The notes beneath the pieces are model-generated. The model was not told the origin of the DNA. It made no database searches and worked only from the letters and a program-made list of their open reading frames with translations. Below, in pieces: positions 1-6,907 of a stretch of DNA of 17,031 bases (position 1 is its first letter; each line of letters opens with the position of its first letter). This DNA comes from JBKGYG01 sp046546235 (GTDB taxonomy: Bacteria > Bacillota > Clostridia > Lachnospirales > DSM-24629), in assembly GCA_046546235.1 (NCBI GenBank), contig JBKGYG010000038.1, forward strand, positions 1 through 17,031. The letters are read 5' to 3'. The translations under genes were made by a program, and so were the position numbers.

Positions 1-33
1 ATAGAAAAACTTTTTAGCTAAGGTTGTGTAAAA

Positions 34-603
34 ATGTTTGGATTAAAAATGACAGATATTGCAAAGGATATATTAGGGAAGCATTTAAAAGAAGGCGATA
101 AAGTTATAGATGCTACAGTAGGAAATGGAAATGATACTATTTTCCTTGCCAAAAAAGTTGGCTCTACAGGAAAGGTTTATGGATTTGATATTCAAAAAAA
201 AGCAATTGATAAGACAAGGGAGAAACTAACAAAATTGAATATTGAAGATAGAGTTATCTTATTATTTGATACACATGAAAAAATAAAAAATTATATTAAT
301 CAACAAGTTATGTGTGTCATGTTTAATCTGGGATATTTACCAAATGGTGATAAAAGCATAATAACGAAAGATGCCTCAACAATTATTGCTTTAGGACAAG
401 CATTAGAATTATTAAAAGAAAATGGAATAATAAGTGTAGTATGTTATTATGGTCATGACGGTGGTATTAAAGAAAAAGAAGCTGTAGAAGAATATATAAA
501 AGGGTTGAATACAAATAAATATGAAGTGATTTCTATTAGGAATGATAACCGTATTCATAATTCGCCGATTTTGTTTTTGATTAAGAAAGTGTCAAGGGTA
601 TAA
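34..603 (+). CDS. mnmM: MnmM (YtqB)-like tRNA methyltransferase
   Basis: A 189-residue class I SAM-dependent methyltransferase. Known for the family: Bacillus YtqB/MnmM methylates 5-aminomethyl-2-thiouridine at the tRNA wobble position, giving mnm5s2U, in bacteria that lack MnmC. Seen here: the SAM-binding motif VIDATVGNGNDT (residues 24-35), an acidic strand end FD (51-52), and the family signature NLGYLPNGDKS (98-108), followed by a C-terminal half of normal family length. The start at 34 is preferred because homologues have a similar short N-terminal segment before the SAM motif; the ribosome binding site (AAGG near 20-24) is weak, and ATG at 49 is the alternative. Bases 1-21 read in the same frame as six sense codons and TAA, possibly the tail of an upstream gene. 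No terminator follows. Family assignment is firm; the tRNA substrate is inferred from homologues. Confidence 0.85.
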   Translation: MFGLKMTDIAKDILGKHLKEGDKVIDATVGNGNDTIFLAKKVGSTGKVYGFDIQKKAIDKTREKLTKLNIEDRVILLFDTHEKIKNYINQQVMCVMFNLGYLPNGDKSIITKDASTIIALGQALELLKENGIISVVCYYGHDGGIKEKEAVEEYIKGLNTNKYEVISIRNDNRIHNSPILFLIKKVSRV

Positions 604-645
604 TTTTCTAAATAGTATAAAGTATAAGAAACGGTTATTAAAGAC

Positions 646-674
646 TTGATATTATTCCTTATTTCATGTAAAAT
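646..674 (+). promoter_or_regulatory. Sigma-A promoter of the decarboxylase operon
   Basis: TTGATA at 646-651 and TAAAAT at 669-674 are separated by exactly 17 bases, one mismatch each from the sigma-A consensus. A TG lies directly before the -10 box. Transcription would start near 681, leaving a leader of about 60 bases before the ribosome binding site GGAGG (729-733) of the first gene. Two AAACGGT heptamers (629-635 and 678-684) flank the promoter and might be regulator sites. Confidence 0.65.
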
Positions 675-740
675 GATAAACGGTGGAGATTTGATTTATT
701 ACTAATAATATAGATAGATATAAAGTTTGGAGGACGAATA

Positions 741-2270
741 ATGAGCAACGCATCAAAGCTAAATGAACTTATAAAACGTCGTGCAGATATAGAGACAGGT
801 GGCGGTGATTGGGCTAAATCAAAGGTTCATTCATTAGGGCAGTTGACTGCAAGAGAACGTATTGAACAATTACTAGATGAAAATAGTTTTGTTGAAATTG
901 GTGTATTTGTTACACACAGAGCAACAGATTTTAATATGAATCAACAAAAAACCCCAACAGATGGTGTAGTAACTGGGTATGGTACATTAGGAGGAAATCT
1001 AGTTTATATTTATAGTCAAGATGTTAATATTTTAAAGGGTGCATTAGGAGAAATGCATGCTAAAAAAATATGTAATCTTTATAATTTAGCACTTAAAATA
1101 GGTGCGCCTATAATAGGGCTTGTAGATTCTGCAGGTCTTCGTTTGCAAGAATCTACAGATGCACTTCAAGGTTTTGGAGAATTATTTGTAAAACAATCTC
1201 TCGCATCAGGTATAATTCCCCAAATTATTGCCATTCTTGGTAATTGTGGTGGAGGTGCTAGTATGATTCCATCATTAGCTGATTTTACTTTTATGACAAG
1301 TAAAAATGCAAGATTATATGTAAATAGTCCAAATGCTTTGGATAGTAAAGCAGCTAGTTTTGATACTGTAGCTTCTGCAAAGTTTCATAGTGAAGAAAGT
1401 GGAATGGTAGATTTTGTTTTTGATAATGAGGAAGACTTATTAAACGGGATAAGGAAAATAATTGAATTGTTACCTGAAAATAATGTTGATGACACACCAT
1501 CAGTTGATACAACAGATGATCTTAATAGAATTGATACTGAGCTAAATGATATGGATATTAGCAATGGTATTAATTCACGAGAAATCATTAATAAAATAGC
1601 AGACAACAATGATTTTTTTGAAGTTAAGAAGAATTATGCAGAAACAATGGTTACAGGTTTGCTTAGACTTAACGGAAATACAGTTGGAGTAGTTGCCAAT
1701 TATACATTAGATAATGATGGAACATTAACATCAGAAGCCTGTATAAAAGCAGTGAGATTTATTAGGATTTGTGATGCTTTTAACATTCCTATTTTAACAT
1801 TAACTGACGTAACAGGATTTTATGCTAGTATTAAAGAAGAGCAAAAAAGTCTGGGGAAAATGGTTAGCAAAATGTTATTTGCTTTTACAAATGCAACTGT
1901 ACCAAAGGTAAACGTTATAGTTGGAAGAGGTTATGGAAGTGCTTATATAGCTATGAATAGCAAACATATTGGCGCAGATAGTGTATATGCATGGCCTAAT
2001 GCAAGAATTGGCATGATGGAAGCATCATCTGCAGTAAAGATTATGTATGCTGATGATATTAAAGAAAGTGATAATTCAGAAGCGTTAATTAGCGAAAGAT
2101 CTGCTGAATTTGAAGATTTACAATCTAGTCCTTATGCTGCAGCTAGTCATGGTTATATAGATGATATTATTGAACCTGCTGCAACTAGAAAAAGAGTCAT
2201 TGCTGCGTTTGAGATGTTATTTTCAAAAACAGAAGAGCGTCCTGATAAAAAGCATGACACAATTTTATAA
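741..2270 (+). CDS. Acyl-CoA carboxyltransferase, 12S/MmdA-like, divergent
   Basis: A 509-residue two-domain carboxyltransferase of the propionyl-CoA carboxylase beta / methylmalonyl-CoA decarboxylase alpha / transcarboxylase 12S family, of normal length. The family moves a carboxyl group between an acyl-CoA and carrier-bound biotin. Crotonase-fold halves lie roughly at residues 30-255 and 280-500. Recognisable segments are DGVVTGYGTL (74-83), GEMHAKKI (103-110), CGGGAS (169-174), CDAFNIP (344-350) and VYAWPNARIGMM (415-426). Several usually conserved motifs differ: the family GGAR is SAGLR (130-134), DVPGF is DVTGF (356-360), and the second oxyanion-hole region AYGGAY is GYGSAY (397-402). 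The acyl-CoA substrate (methylmalonyl-, malonyl- or another) therefore cannot be fixed. It is the first gene of the Na+ pump operon, with GGAGG 7 bases before the ATG. Family assignment is secure; substrate is not. Confidence 0.85.
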   Translation: MSNASKLNELIKRRADIETGGGDWAKSKVHSLGQLTARERIEQLLDENSFVEIGVFVTHRATDFNMNQQKTPTDGVVTGYGTLGGNLVYIYSQDVNILKGALGEMHAKKICNLYNLALKIGAPIIGLVDSAGLRLQESTDALQGFGELFVKQSLASGIIPQIIAILGNCGGGASMIPSLADFTFMTSKNARLYVNSPNALDSKAASFDTVASAKFHSEESGMVDFVFDNEEDLLNGIRKIIELLPENNVDDTPSVDTTDDLNRIDTELNDMDISNGINSREIINKIADNNDFFEVKKNYAETMVTGLLRLNGNTVGVVANYTLDNDGTLTSEACIKAVRFIRICDAFNIPILTLTDVTGFYASIKEEQKSLGKMVSKMLFAFTNATVPKVNVIVGRGYGSAYIAMNSKHIGADSVYAWPNARIGMMEASSAVKIMYADDIKESDNSEALISERSAEFEDLQSSPYAAASHGYIDDIIEPAATRKRVIAAFEMLFSKTEERPDKKHDTIL

Positions 2271-2282
2271 TGAGGTGATTTA

Positions 2283-2600
2283 ATGGTTGATGCATTAGTT
2301 ATAACAGTTGTAGGAATGAGTGTGGTATTTACTTGTTTGATTTTAATATCCATAATAATAAGTAGTTTTAAATATATCAATCAGTTTGAAGCTAAAAAAT
2401 CTAATGAAAGTAATATCAAAAAAGATGTTGTTGTAGAACAAAAAGAAATAGTTCAAAAAGAAGAGGTTCTTGATTTAGAATTAGTTGCAGTTATTACAGC
2501 AGCTGTAGCAACTTCATTAAATACAACATCTGATCATTTAAAAGTACGTTCTATTAGACATGTAAAGAAATGGCAATATCATACTAAACTTGGTAATTAA
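2283..2600 (+). CDS. OadG/MmdD-like membrane subunit of Na+ pump
   Basis: A 105-residue protein with one N-terminal membrane helix (about residues 3-30), a charged Lys/Glu-rich linker (about 37-66) and a small C-terminal segment with VAVITAAVA (about 68-76) and the basic VRSIRHVKKW. This is the usual build of OadG/MmdD gamma-delta subunits, which hold the soluble carboxyltransferase and the membrane beta subunit together. It starts 12 bases after the previous stop, with GAGGTG (2272-2277) 5 bases before the ATG. Sequence conservation in this family is low, so the assignment rests on topology, the C-terminal pattern and position between carboxyltransferase and biotin carrier. Whether it binds Zn2+, as reported for Klebsiella OadG, cannot be told. 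Confidence 0.8.
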   Translation: MVDALVITVVGMSVVFTCLILISIIISSFKYINQFEAKKSNESNIKKDVVVEQKEIVQKEEVLDLELVAVITAAVATSLNTTSDHLKVRSIRHVKKWQYHTKLGN

Positions 2601-2622
2601 TAGATTATAGGAGGTTATCTCA

Positions 2623-2994
2623 ATGAGAAAATTTAAAGTAACCGTTAATGGTAATACATACGAAGTTGATGTAGAAGAAATAGTAGGTGGGGAAGCTGAA
2701 GCGCCCGCTCCAAAAACGTTTAATAATAAATCAGCAATTAATACAGAACCATCAAATAAAAAAGCCTCTGCTAGTGAAGGAGATATTAAAGTAACTGCTC
2801 CTATGCCAGGGAAGATTGTAGATATTAAAGTGAATAATGATCAAAGTGTAAAAAAAGGTGAAGTATTAGCTGTTTTAGAAGCTATGAAGATGGAAAATGA
2901 AATAGTAGCTCCTCAAGATGGTAGAGTAGTAAATATACATGGTGTAAAAGGTCAAAGTGTAGAATCCGGAGATGTAATAATTTCATTAGACTAA
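2623..2994 (+). CDS. Biotin carboxyl carrier protein (1.3S/MmdC-like)
   Basis: A 123-residue biotin carrier. Residues 1-20 form the short N-terminal strand region typical of transcarboxylase 1.3S and decarboxylase gamma subunits. A flexible Ala/Pro/Ser/Lys-rich linker follows (about 22-52), then the biotinyl domain (about 54-123). The biotinylation motif is EAMKMEN, with Lys89 as the predicted attachment site; APMPGKIV (59-66) and VKKGEVLAVLEAMK are classical flanks. It would swing between the two carboxyltransferases and the beta subunit encoded around it. AGGAGG at 2609-2614 sits 8 bases before the ATG. No biotin protein ligase or biotin carboxylase is seen in this window. High confidence. 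Confidence 0.95.
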   Translation: MRKFKVTVNGNTYEVDVEEIVGGEAEAPAPKTFNNKSAINTEPSNKKASASEGDIKVTAPMPGKIVDIKVNNDQSVKKGEVLAVLEAMKMENEIVAPQDGRVVNIHGVKGQSVESGDVIISLD

Positions 2995-3099
2995 GGAAGT
3001 TCATATTTGTGATTACTATAAATTAATTAACTAGAGACAGATTATATTATTATAAAGTAATCTATGAAGTTCCCTGTAAATAGAATAGGGAGGTAGTTT
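2995..3099 (+). promoter_or_regulatory. Structured leader of the beta-subunit gene
   Basis: This is the only long spacer inside the operon. GGAAGTTCAT (2995-3004) can pair with ATGAAGTTCC (3064-3073) with one G-G mismatch, and GATTACT (3011-3017) with AGTAATC (3056-3062) perfectly, giving an interrupted stem with a loop of about 38 bases. Separately, TCCCT (3071-3075) can pair with AGGGA (3087-3091), which covers the ribosome binding site GGGAGG (3088-3093). The two foldings compete for bases 3071-3073. No U-tract follows, so it does not look like a terminator. A role in translation or mRNA stability is inference. Confidence 0.4.
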
Positions 3100-3101
3100 A
3101 T

Positions 3102-4217
3102 GTGAATATATTAGATTTACTTAAGGAGTTTATTAGTAGTACAGGATTTGCTAACTTATACTGGGGTAATTATGTTATGATTTTAGTATCCGCAGTGTTA
3201 CTATATCTTGCAATAAAAAAAGAGTACGAACCTTTATTATTACTCCCAATTTCATTTGGGATGTTATTAGTTAATTTATATCCAGATATAATGAAACCAG
3301 GTGGCTTATTGTATTATATATATCAAGGAAATAAATTGGGAATTTTTCCTCCTCTTATTTTTATGGGAGTAGGTGCTCTTACGGATTTTGGACCATTACT
3401 TGCAAATCCAAAAAGTTTTTTATTAGGAGCAGCAGCTCAATTTGGTATATTTGTTGCTTTTTTAGGTGCAATATTAGCAGGATTTGGTCAAGAAGCAGGT
3501 GGTGCAATTGGGATTATAGGTGGTGCAGATGGACCTACTGCTATATATGTTGCAACAAAACTAGCTCCGGATCTACTTCCAACTATAGCAGTGGCTGCTT
3601 ATTCTTATATGGCACTTGTGCCTATAATACAGCCTCCTATTATGAAACTTTTAACAACAAAAGAAGAACGATCGATTAAAATGGAACAATTACGACAAGT
3701 TTCGAAGTTGGAAAAAATATTATTTCCAATAATTGTTGCCTGTATAGTTATTCTTATATTACCTGATACTGCTCCTTTAGTAGGAATGTTGATGCTTGGT
3801 AATCTTTTCAGAGAATCAGGGGTTACAAAACAACTAGCAGAAACAGCTTCAAATGCGTTGATGTATACGATAACCATTTTTTTAGGCGTAACAGTTGGTG
3901 CAAATACTGTAGCTGAAAATTTTATAACAATAGATACTGCAAAAATATTAGGGCTAGGTTTAATTGCATTTTGTGTTGGAACAGCAACGGGAGTGCTTTT
4001 TGGAAAGTTAATGTCGAAATTATCTAGAGATAAGATTAATCCATTAATTGGTGCAGCTGGAGTTTCTGCAGTTCCAATGGCAGCACGGATTGTTCAAAAA
4101 GTAGGAAAAGACGAAAACCCAGATAACTTTTTGTTGATGCATGCAATGGGACCAAATGTTGCAGGTGTTATTGGTTCAGCAGTTGCTGCAGGTGTTTTCT
4201 TATCCTTATTTGGGTAA
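3102..4217 (+). CDS. Na+-translocating decarboxylase beta subunit (OadB-like)
   Basis: A 371-residue polytopic membrane protein of the OadB/MmdB/GcdB family, which decarboxylates carboxybiotin on the cytoplasmic side and couples this to outward Na+ transport. Seen: hydrophobic segments along the whole length, the signature GGADGPTAIYV (140-150) with Asp143 matching the essential Asp203 of Klebsiella OadB, and NPLIGAAGVSAVP (313-325), whose Asn313 and Ser322 keep the 9-residue spacing of the Klebsiella Na+-site residues Asn373 and Ser382. The conserved end segment LLMHAMGPNVAGVIGSAVAAG is also present. The start is GTG at 3102, 8 bases after GGGAGG; the overlapping ATG at 3100 is followed at once by TGA in its own frame. 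Length is short of Klebsiella OadB but usual for clostridial members. High confidence for family and ion-pumping role. Confidence 0.92.
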   Translation: MNILDLLKEFISSTGFANLYWGNYVMILVSAVLLYLAIKKEYEPLLLLPISFGMLLVNLYPDIMKPGGLLYYIYQGNKLGIFPPLIFMGVGALTDFGPLLANPKSFLLGAAAQFGIFVAFLGAILAGFGQEAGGAIGIIGGADGPTAIYVATKLAPDLLPTIAVAAYSYMALVPIIQPPIMKLLTTKEERSIKMEQLRQVSKLEKILFPIIVACIVILILPDTAPLVGMLMLGNLFRESGVTKQLAETASNALMYTITIFLGVTVGANTVAENFITIDTAKILGLGLIAFCVGTATGVLFGKLMSKLSRDKINPLIGAAGVSAVPMAARIVQKVGKDENPDNFLLMHAMGPNVAGVIGSAVAAGVFLSLFG

Positions 4218-4237
4218 AATAGAAAGGAGGTCATAAT

Positions 4238-5659
4238 ATGTCAAAAAAACAAAATCAAATTATAAAACCAGTTAAAATAACTGACACTATATTAAGGGAT
4301 GCTCATCAATCTCTAATTGCAACAAGAATGAGAATTGAAGATATGTTGCCTATTATTGATAAATTAGATAAAGTAGGGTACCATTCAATCGAATGTTGGG
4401 GTGGTGCGACATTTGATGCTTGCTTAAGATTTCTTAAAGAAGATCCTTGGAAACGCTTAAGAAAGCTAAGAAATGGCTTTAAGAACACAAAACTTCAAAT
4501 GTTACTTAGAGGTCAGAATCTATTAGGTTACCATCCATATCCTGATGATGTTGTAGAATATTTCGTTCAAAAAGCAATAGCAAATGGTATAGATATTATA
4601 AGGATTTTTGATTCTTTAAATGACACTAGAAATTTAAAAACAGCTATTGAAGCGACGAATAAAGAAGGTGGGCATGCTCAGGTAGCAATATCATATACTC
4701 TTAGTAAAGTTCACACACTTGATTATTATGTGAAGCTAGCTAAAGAATTAGAGGATCTAGGTGCTAATTCTATCTGTATAAAAGATATGGCAGGTTTATT
4801 AGTTCCGTATGAAGCTAGTAAACTAATATCAGCATTTAAAGAAACTGTAAAATTACCTATACAACTTCATACACATTACTCAAGTGGTGTTGCATCTATG
4901 ACTTATCTTAAAGGAGTAGAAGCAGGTGTTGACATAATCGATACGGCTGTATCACCTTTCTCAATGGGGACTTCACAACCTGCAACAGAAGTAATGGTAG
5001 AAACATTTAAAGGAACACCATATGATACAGGATTAGATTTAGACTTGTTAGCAGAAATTGCAGACTATTTTAGACCATTAAGAGACGAAGCTCTTGATTC
5101 AGGTTTGCTTAATCCAAAAGTTTTAGGTGTTAACATAAAAACGTTATTATATCAAGTTCCAGGTGGAATGTTATCAAATCTTGTGTCTCAATTAAAAGAA
5201 CAAAATGCAGAAGAGCGTTTTTATGAAGTTTTAGAAGAGATACCCAAAGTTAGAGCAGATTATGGGTACCCACCACTTGTAACGCCTTCCAGTCAAATAG
5301 TTGGAACTCAAGCAGTATTAAATGTATTAATGGGAGAAAGATATAAATTAGTTACAAAAGAATCAAAAGCGCTTGTTCGTGGCGAGTATGGAAGAATGCC
5401 TGTTCCTATTTCTAAAGATATTAAGAAAAAGATAATTGGTAATGAGAAGCAAATTACATGTCGTCCTGCTGACTTATTAGAATCACAACTTGAAAAGGTA
5501 GAGTCAGAAATGAAACAATATAAGCAGCAAGATGAAGATGTTTTATCCTATATATTATTTAAGCAACCTGCTGAAGATTATTTCAAATATAGGCAAGCAC
5601 AGAAAACAAAGATAGATCCTAATCTTATAGATGAAGATAATAAAATTTATCCTGCATAA
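4238..5659 (+). CDS. Pyruvate/oxaloacetate carboxyltransferase (5S/OadA-like)
   Basis: A 473-residue carboxyltransferase with a TIM barrel (about residues 12-300) and a C-terminal conserved carboxylase domain. It exchanges CO2 between oxaloacetate/pyruvate and biotin. Active-site metal ligands are visible by alignment to transcarboxylase 5S and pyruvate carboxylase: Asp21 in LRDAHQS, Lys182 in ICIKDMAG (the carbamylated lysine) and His211/His213 in QLHTHYSSG. It ends without a biotinyl domain, unlike OadA of Klebsiella (about 590 residues), so it must use the separate carrier encoded at 2623. An AGGAGG-type site (AAAGGAGG) lies just before the ATG, 20 bases after the beta-subunit stop. It is the last gene of the operon, followed by a hairpin. 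It could equally be annotated pyruvate carboxylase subunit B, but no biotin carboxylase partner is here. Confidence 0.9.
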   Translation: MSKKQNQIIKPVKITDTILRDAHQSLIATRMRIEDMLPIIDKLDKVGYHSIECWGGATFDACLRFLKEDPWKRLRKLRNGFKNTKLQMLLRGQNLLGYHPYPDDVVEYFVQKAIANGIDIIRIFDSLNDTRNLKTAIEATNKEGGHAQVAISYTLSKVHTLDYYVKLAKELEDLGANSICIKDMAGLLVPYEASKLISAFKETVKLPIQLHTHYSSGVASMTYLKGVEAGVDIIDTAVSPFSMGTSQPATEVMVETFKGTPYDTGLDLDLLAEIADYFRPLRDEALDSGLLNPKVLGVNIKTLLYQVPGGMLSNLVSQLKEQNAEERFYEVLEEIPKVRADYGYPPLVTPSSQIVGTQAVLNVLMGERYKLVTKESKALVRGEYGRMPVPISKDIKKKIIGNEKQITCRPADLLESQLEKVESEMKQYKQQDEDVLSYILFKQPAEDYFKYRQAQKTKIDPNLIDEDNKIYPA

Positions 5660-5671
5660 TAAAAATAATTT

Positions 5672-5708
5672 AAACAAAGGTTTAAGGTTTAGCTTTAAAC
5701 CTTTGTTT
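5672..5708 (+). terminator. Hairpin terminator of the decarboxylase operon
   Basis: AAACAAAGGTTTAA (5672-5685) pairs perfectly with TTAAACCTTTGTTT (5695-5708) around a 9-base loop, starting 12 bases after the stop codon of the last operon gene. The 3' arm ends in TTTGTTT and is followed by CTGTTAT, so the U-tract is interrupted. The position and perfect 14-bp stem make it a probable intrinsic terminator, though weaker than one with a clean T run. Confidence 0.7.
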
Positions 5709-5871
5709 CTGTTATAAGATAGTAATATTTTGCATATTCTTAGTAATTCATATATGTACCAATTGATTAAACTAAATTATATAATAGGATTTGAACAGCA
5801 GGAACAAATCTCTTCTACATAGTATAAAATGTTCAAATGCATGATTATCTATACAAAAAATCTTTCATTTG
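5709..5871. other. Gene-free stretch before the rpiR promoter
   Basis: Together with its flanking elements this makes the one gap over 300 bases in the window (5660-5974). No open frame with a ribosome binding site or recognisable product was found. The only structure noticed is a small inverted repeat, GATTTG (5788-5793) and CAAATC (5805-5810), around an 11-base loop. It could be an operator upstream of the regulator promoter; nothing else supports this. Confidence 0.4.
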
Positions 5872-5880
5872 TGATATAAT
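5872..5880 (+). promoter_or_regulatory. Extended -10 promoter of rpiR-type regulator
   Basis: TGATATAAT gives a TG-N-TATAAT extended -10 element with a perfect -10 hexamer. No convincing -35 box is seen at 16-18 bases upstream, as is usual for extended -10 promoters. Transcription would begin near 5887, inside the left arm of the inverted repeat described next, so the operon of the regulator and downstream genes probably starts here. Confidence 0.55.
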
Positions 5881-5883
5881 TAA

Positions 5884-5943
5884 TATAGTTATGGAATTTG
5901 CATAATTGCAGTATTGAATGAAAGAAATTATGCATAAACTATA
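5884..5943. promoter_or_regulatory. Inverted repeat at the regulator start site
   Basis: TGCATAATT (5899-5907) and AATTATGCA (5926-5934) are perfect 9-bp inverted repeats 18 bases apart. They are enclosed by a second pair, TATAGTT (5884-5890) and AACTATA (5937-5943). The element straddles the predicted transcription start and ends 18 bases before the ribosome binding site. Position and symmetry suggest an operator for the regulator encoded immediately downstream (autoregulation), or a folded mRNA leader. Confidence 0.5.
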
Positions 5944-5974
5944 TTTATCTTTATAATGAATGGTGAGGTTGATT

Positions 5975-6895
5975 ATGCAACAAAGACAAAATGATTTAAT
6001 GAAAAGTATTAATGAAAATTATCCTAAATTAAGTAAGGGACAAAAATTATTAGCGAATTATATTATGAAACATTATGAAAAAGCTGTTTTTTTAACAGCA
6101 GCAAAATTAGGCAAGATTGTAGGAGTTAGTGAATCAACAGTAGTTCGTTTTGCTAATGAATTAGGATATGATGGTTATCCTAAATTACAAAGAGCGTTAG
6201 AAGAACTAGTTAAAAATAAATTAACATCTATACAACGTATGGCTGTTACATCTGATAGAATTGATAAGCAACATATTTTAAAGTCAGTTTTAAAATCAGA
6301 TGCTGATAAGATTAATTATACATTAAATGAGATTGATGAAAAGGATTTTGATAATGCTGTTAAGATGATTTTATCAGCTAGAAAGATATATATATTAGGA
6401 GTTAGAAGTAGTGCTACTTTAGCAAGTTTTCTAGGTTTTTATTTTAATTTAATATTTGATAATGTTAAACTAATACATACAAATAGTGTAAGTGAGATGT
6501 TTGAACAGATTTGTAAAATGGGAGAAGAAGATGTTGTAATAGGCATTAGCTTTCCTAGATATTCAAAACGAACTTTAAAAGCAATGGAATTTGCAAGGGC
6601 AAGAAATGCCAATGTAATAACTATAACAGATAGTCCATTATCTCCAATGGTAAATTATGCTGATTGTAGATTGCTTGCAAGAAGTGATATGGCTTCTTTT
6701 GTAGATTCATTAGTAGCCCCTTTAAGTGTTATAAATGCATTAATTGTTGCTTTGTGTATGGAAAAAGAAATAGAGGTAGTTGAAACTTTGAAGAATTTGG
6801 AGCAAGTTTGGGAAGAATATCAAGTATATGATAATGATGATGAAATTAATTTGAATTATAATCTTAATAGAAATTTACCTTTAGATGAAAAATAG
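5975..6895 (+). CDS. MurR/RpiR-family transcriptional regulator
   Basis: A 306-residue regulator with an N-terminal RpiR helix-turn-helix domain (about residues 1-75; AAKLGKIVGVSESTVVRFA at 42-60 is the recognition part) and a C-terminal SIS sugar-phosphate isomerase fold (about 125-260; ARKIYILGVRSSATLASF opens it). Family members sense phosphosugars or related ligands and control sugar or cell-wall catabolism. The ATG at 5975 is chosen because GGTGAGG (5962-5968) lies 6 bases before it; the in-frame ATG at 5960 would overlap that site. No sugar transporter or sugar enzyme is adjacent, so ligand and targets are unknown. Its stop overlaps the ribosome binding site of the next gene, arguing for cotranscription with the flavoprotein, aroH and cmk downstream. 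An inverted repeat in its leader may be its own operator. Confidence 0.88.
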   Translation: MQQRQNDLMKSINENYPKLSKGQKLLANYIMKHYEKAVFLTAAKLGKIVGVSESTVVRFANELGYDGYPKLQRALEELVKNKLTSIQRMAVTSDRIDKQHILKSVLKSDADKINYTLNEIDEKDFDNAVKMILSARKIYILGVRSSATLASFLGFYFNLIFDNVKLIHTNSVSEMFEQICKMGEEDVVIGISFPRYSKRTLKAMEFARARNANVITITDSPLSPMVNYADCRLLARSDMASFVDSLVAPLSVINALIVALCMEKEIEVVETLKNLEQVWEEYQVYDNDDEINLNYNLNRNLPLDEK

Positions 6896-6907
6896 GAGTA
6901 AATATTT

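Noticed and set aside
604..740. A riboswitch or T-box leader before the decarboxylase operon
   Set aside because: The leader is only about 60 bases after the predicted transcription start, and no terminator/antiterminator pair or known conserved box was recognised.
1385..1609. Short minus-strand frames inside the carboxyltransferase, oadB-like, cmk and miaB genes
   Set aside because: They lie wholly within strongly recognised genes on the other strand and show no ribosome binding sites or recognisable products.
741..5659. An ATP-dependent acetyl- or propionyl-CoA carboxylase operon
   Set aside because: No biotin carboxylase gene is present, while a Na+-translocating beta subunit and OadG-like anchor are, which points to decarboxylation or transcarboxylation.
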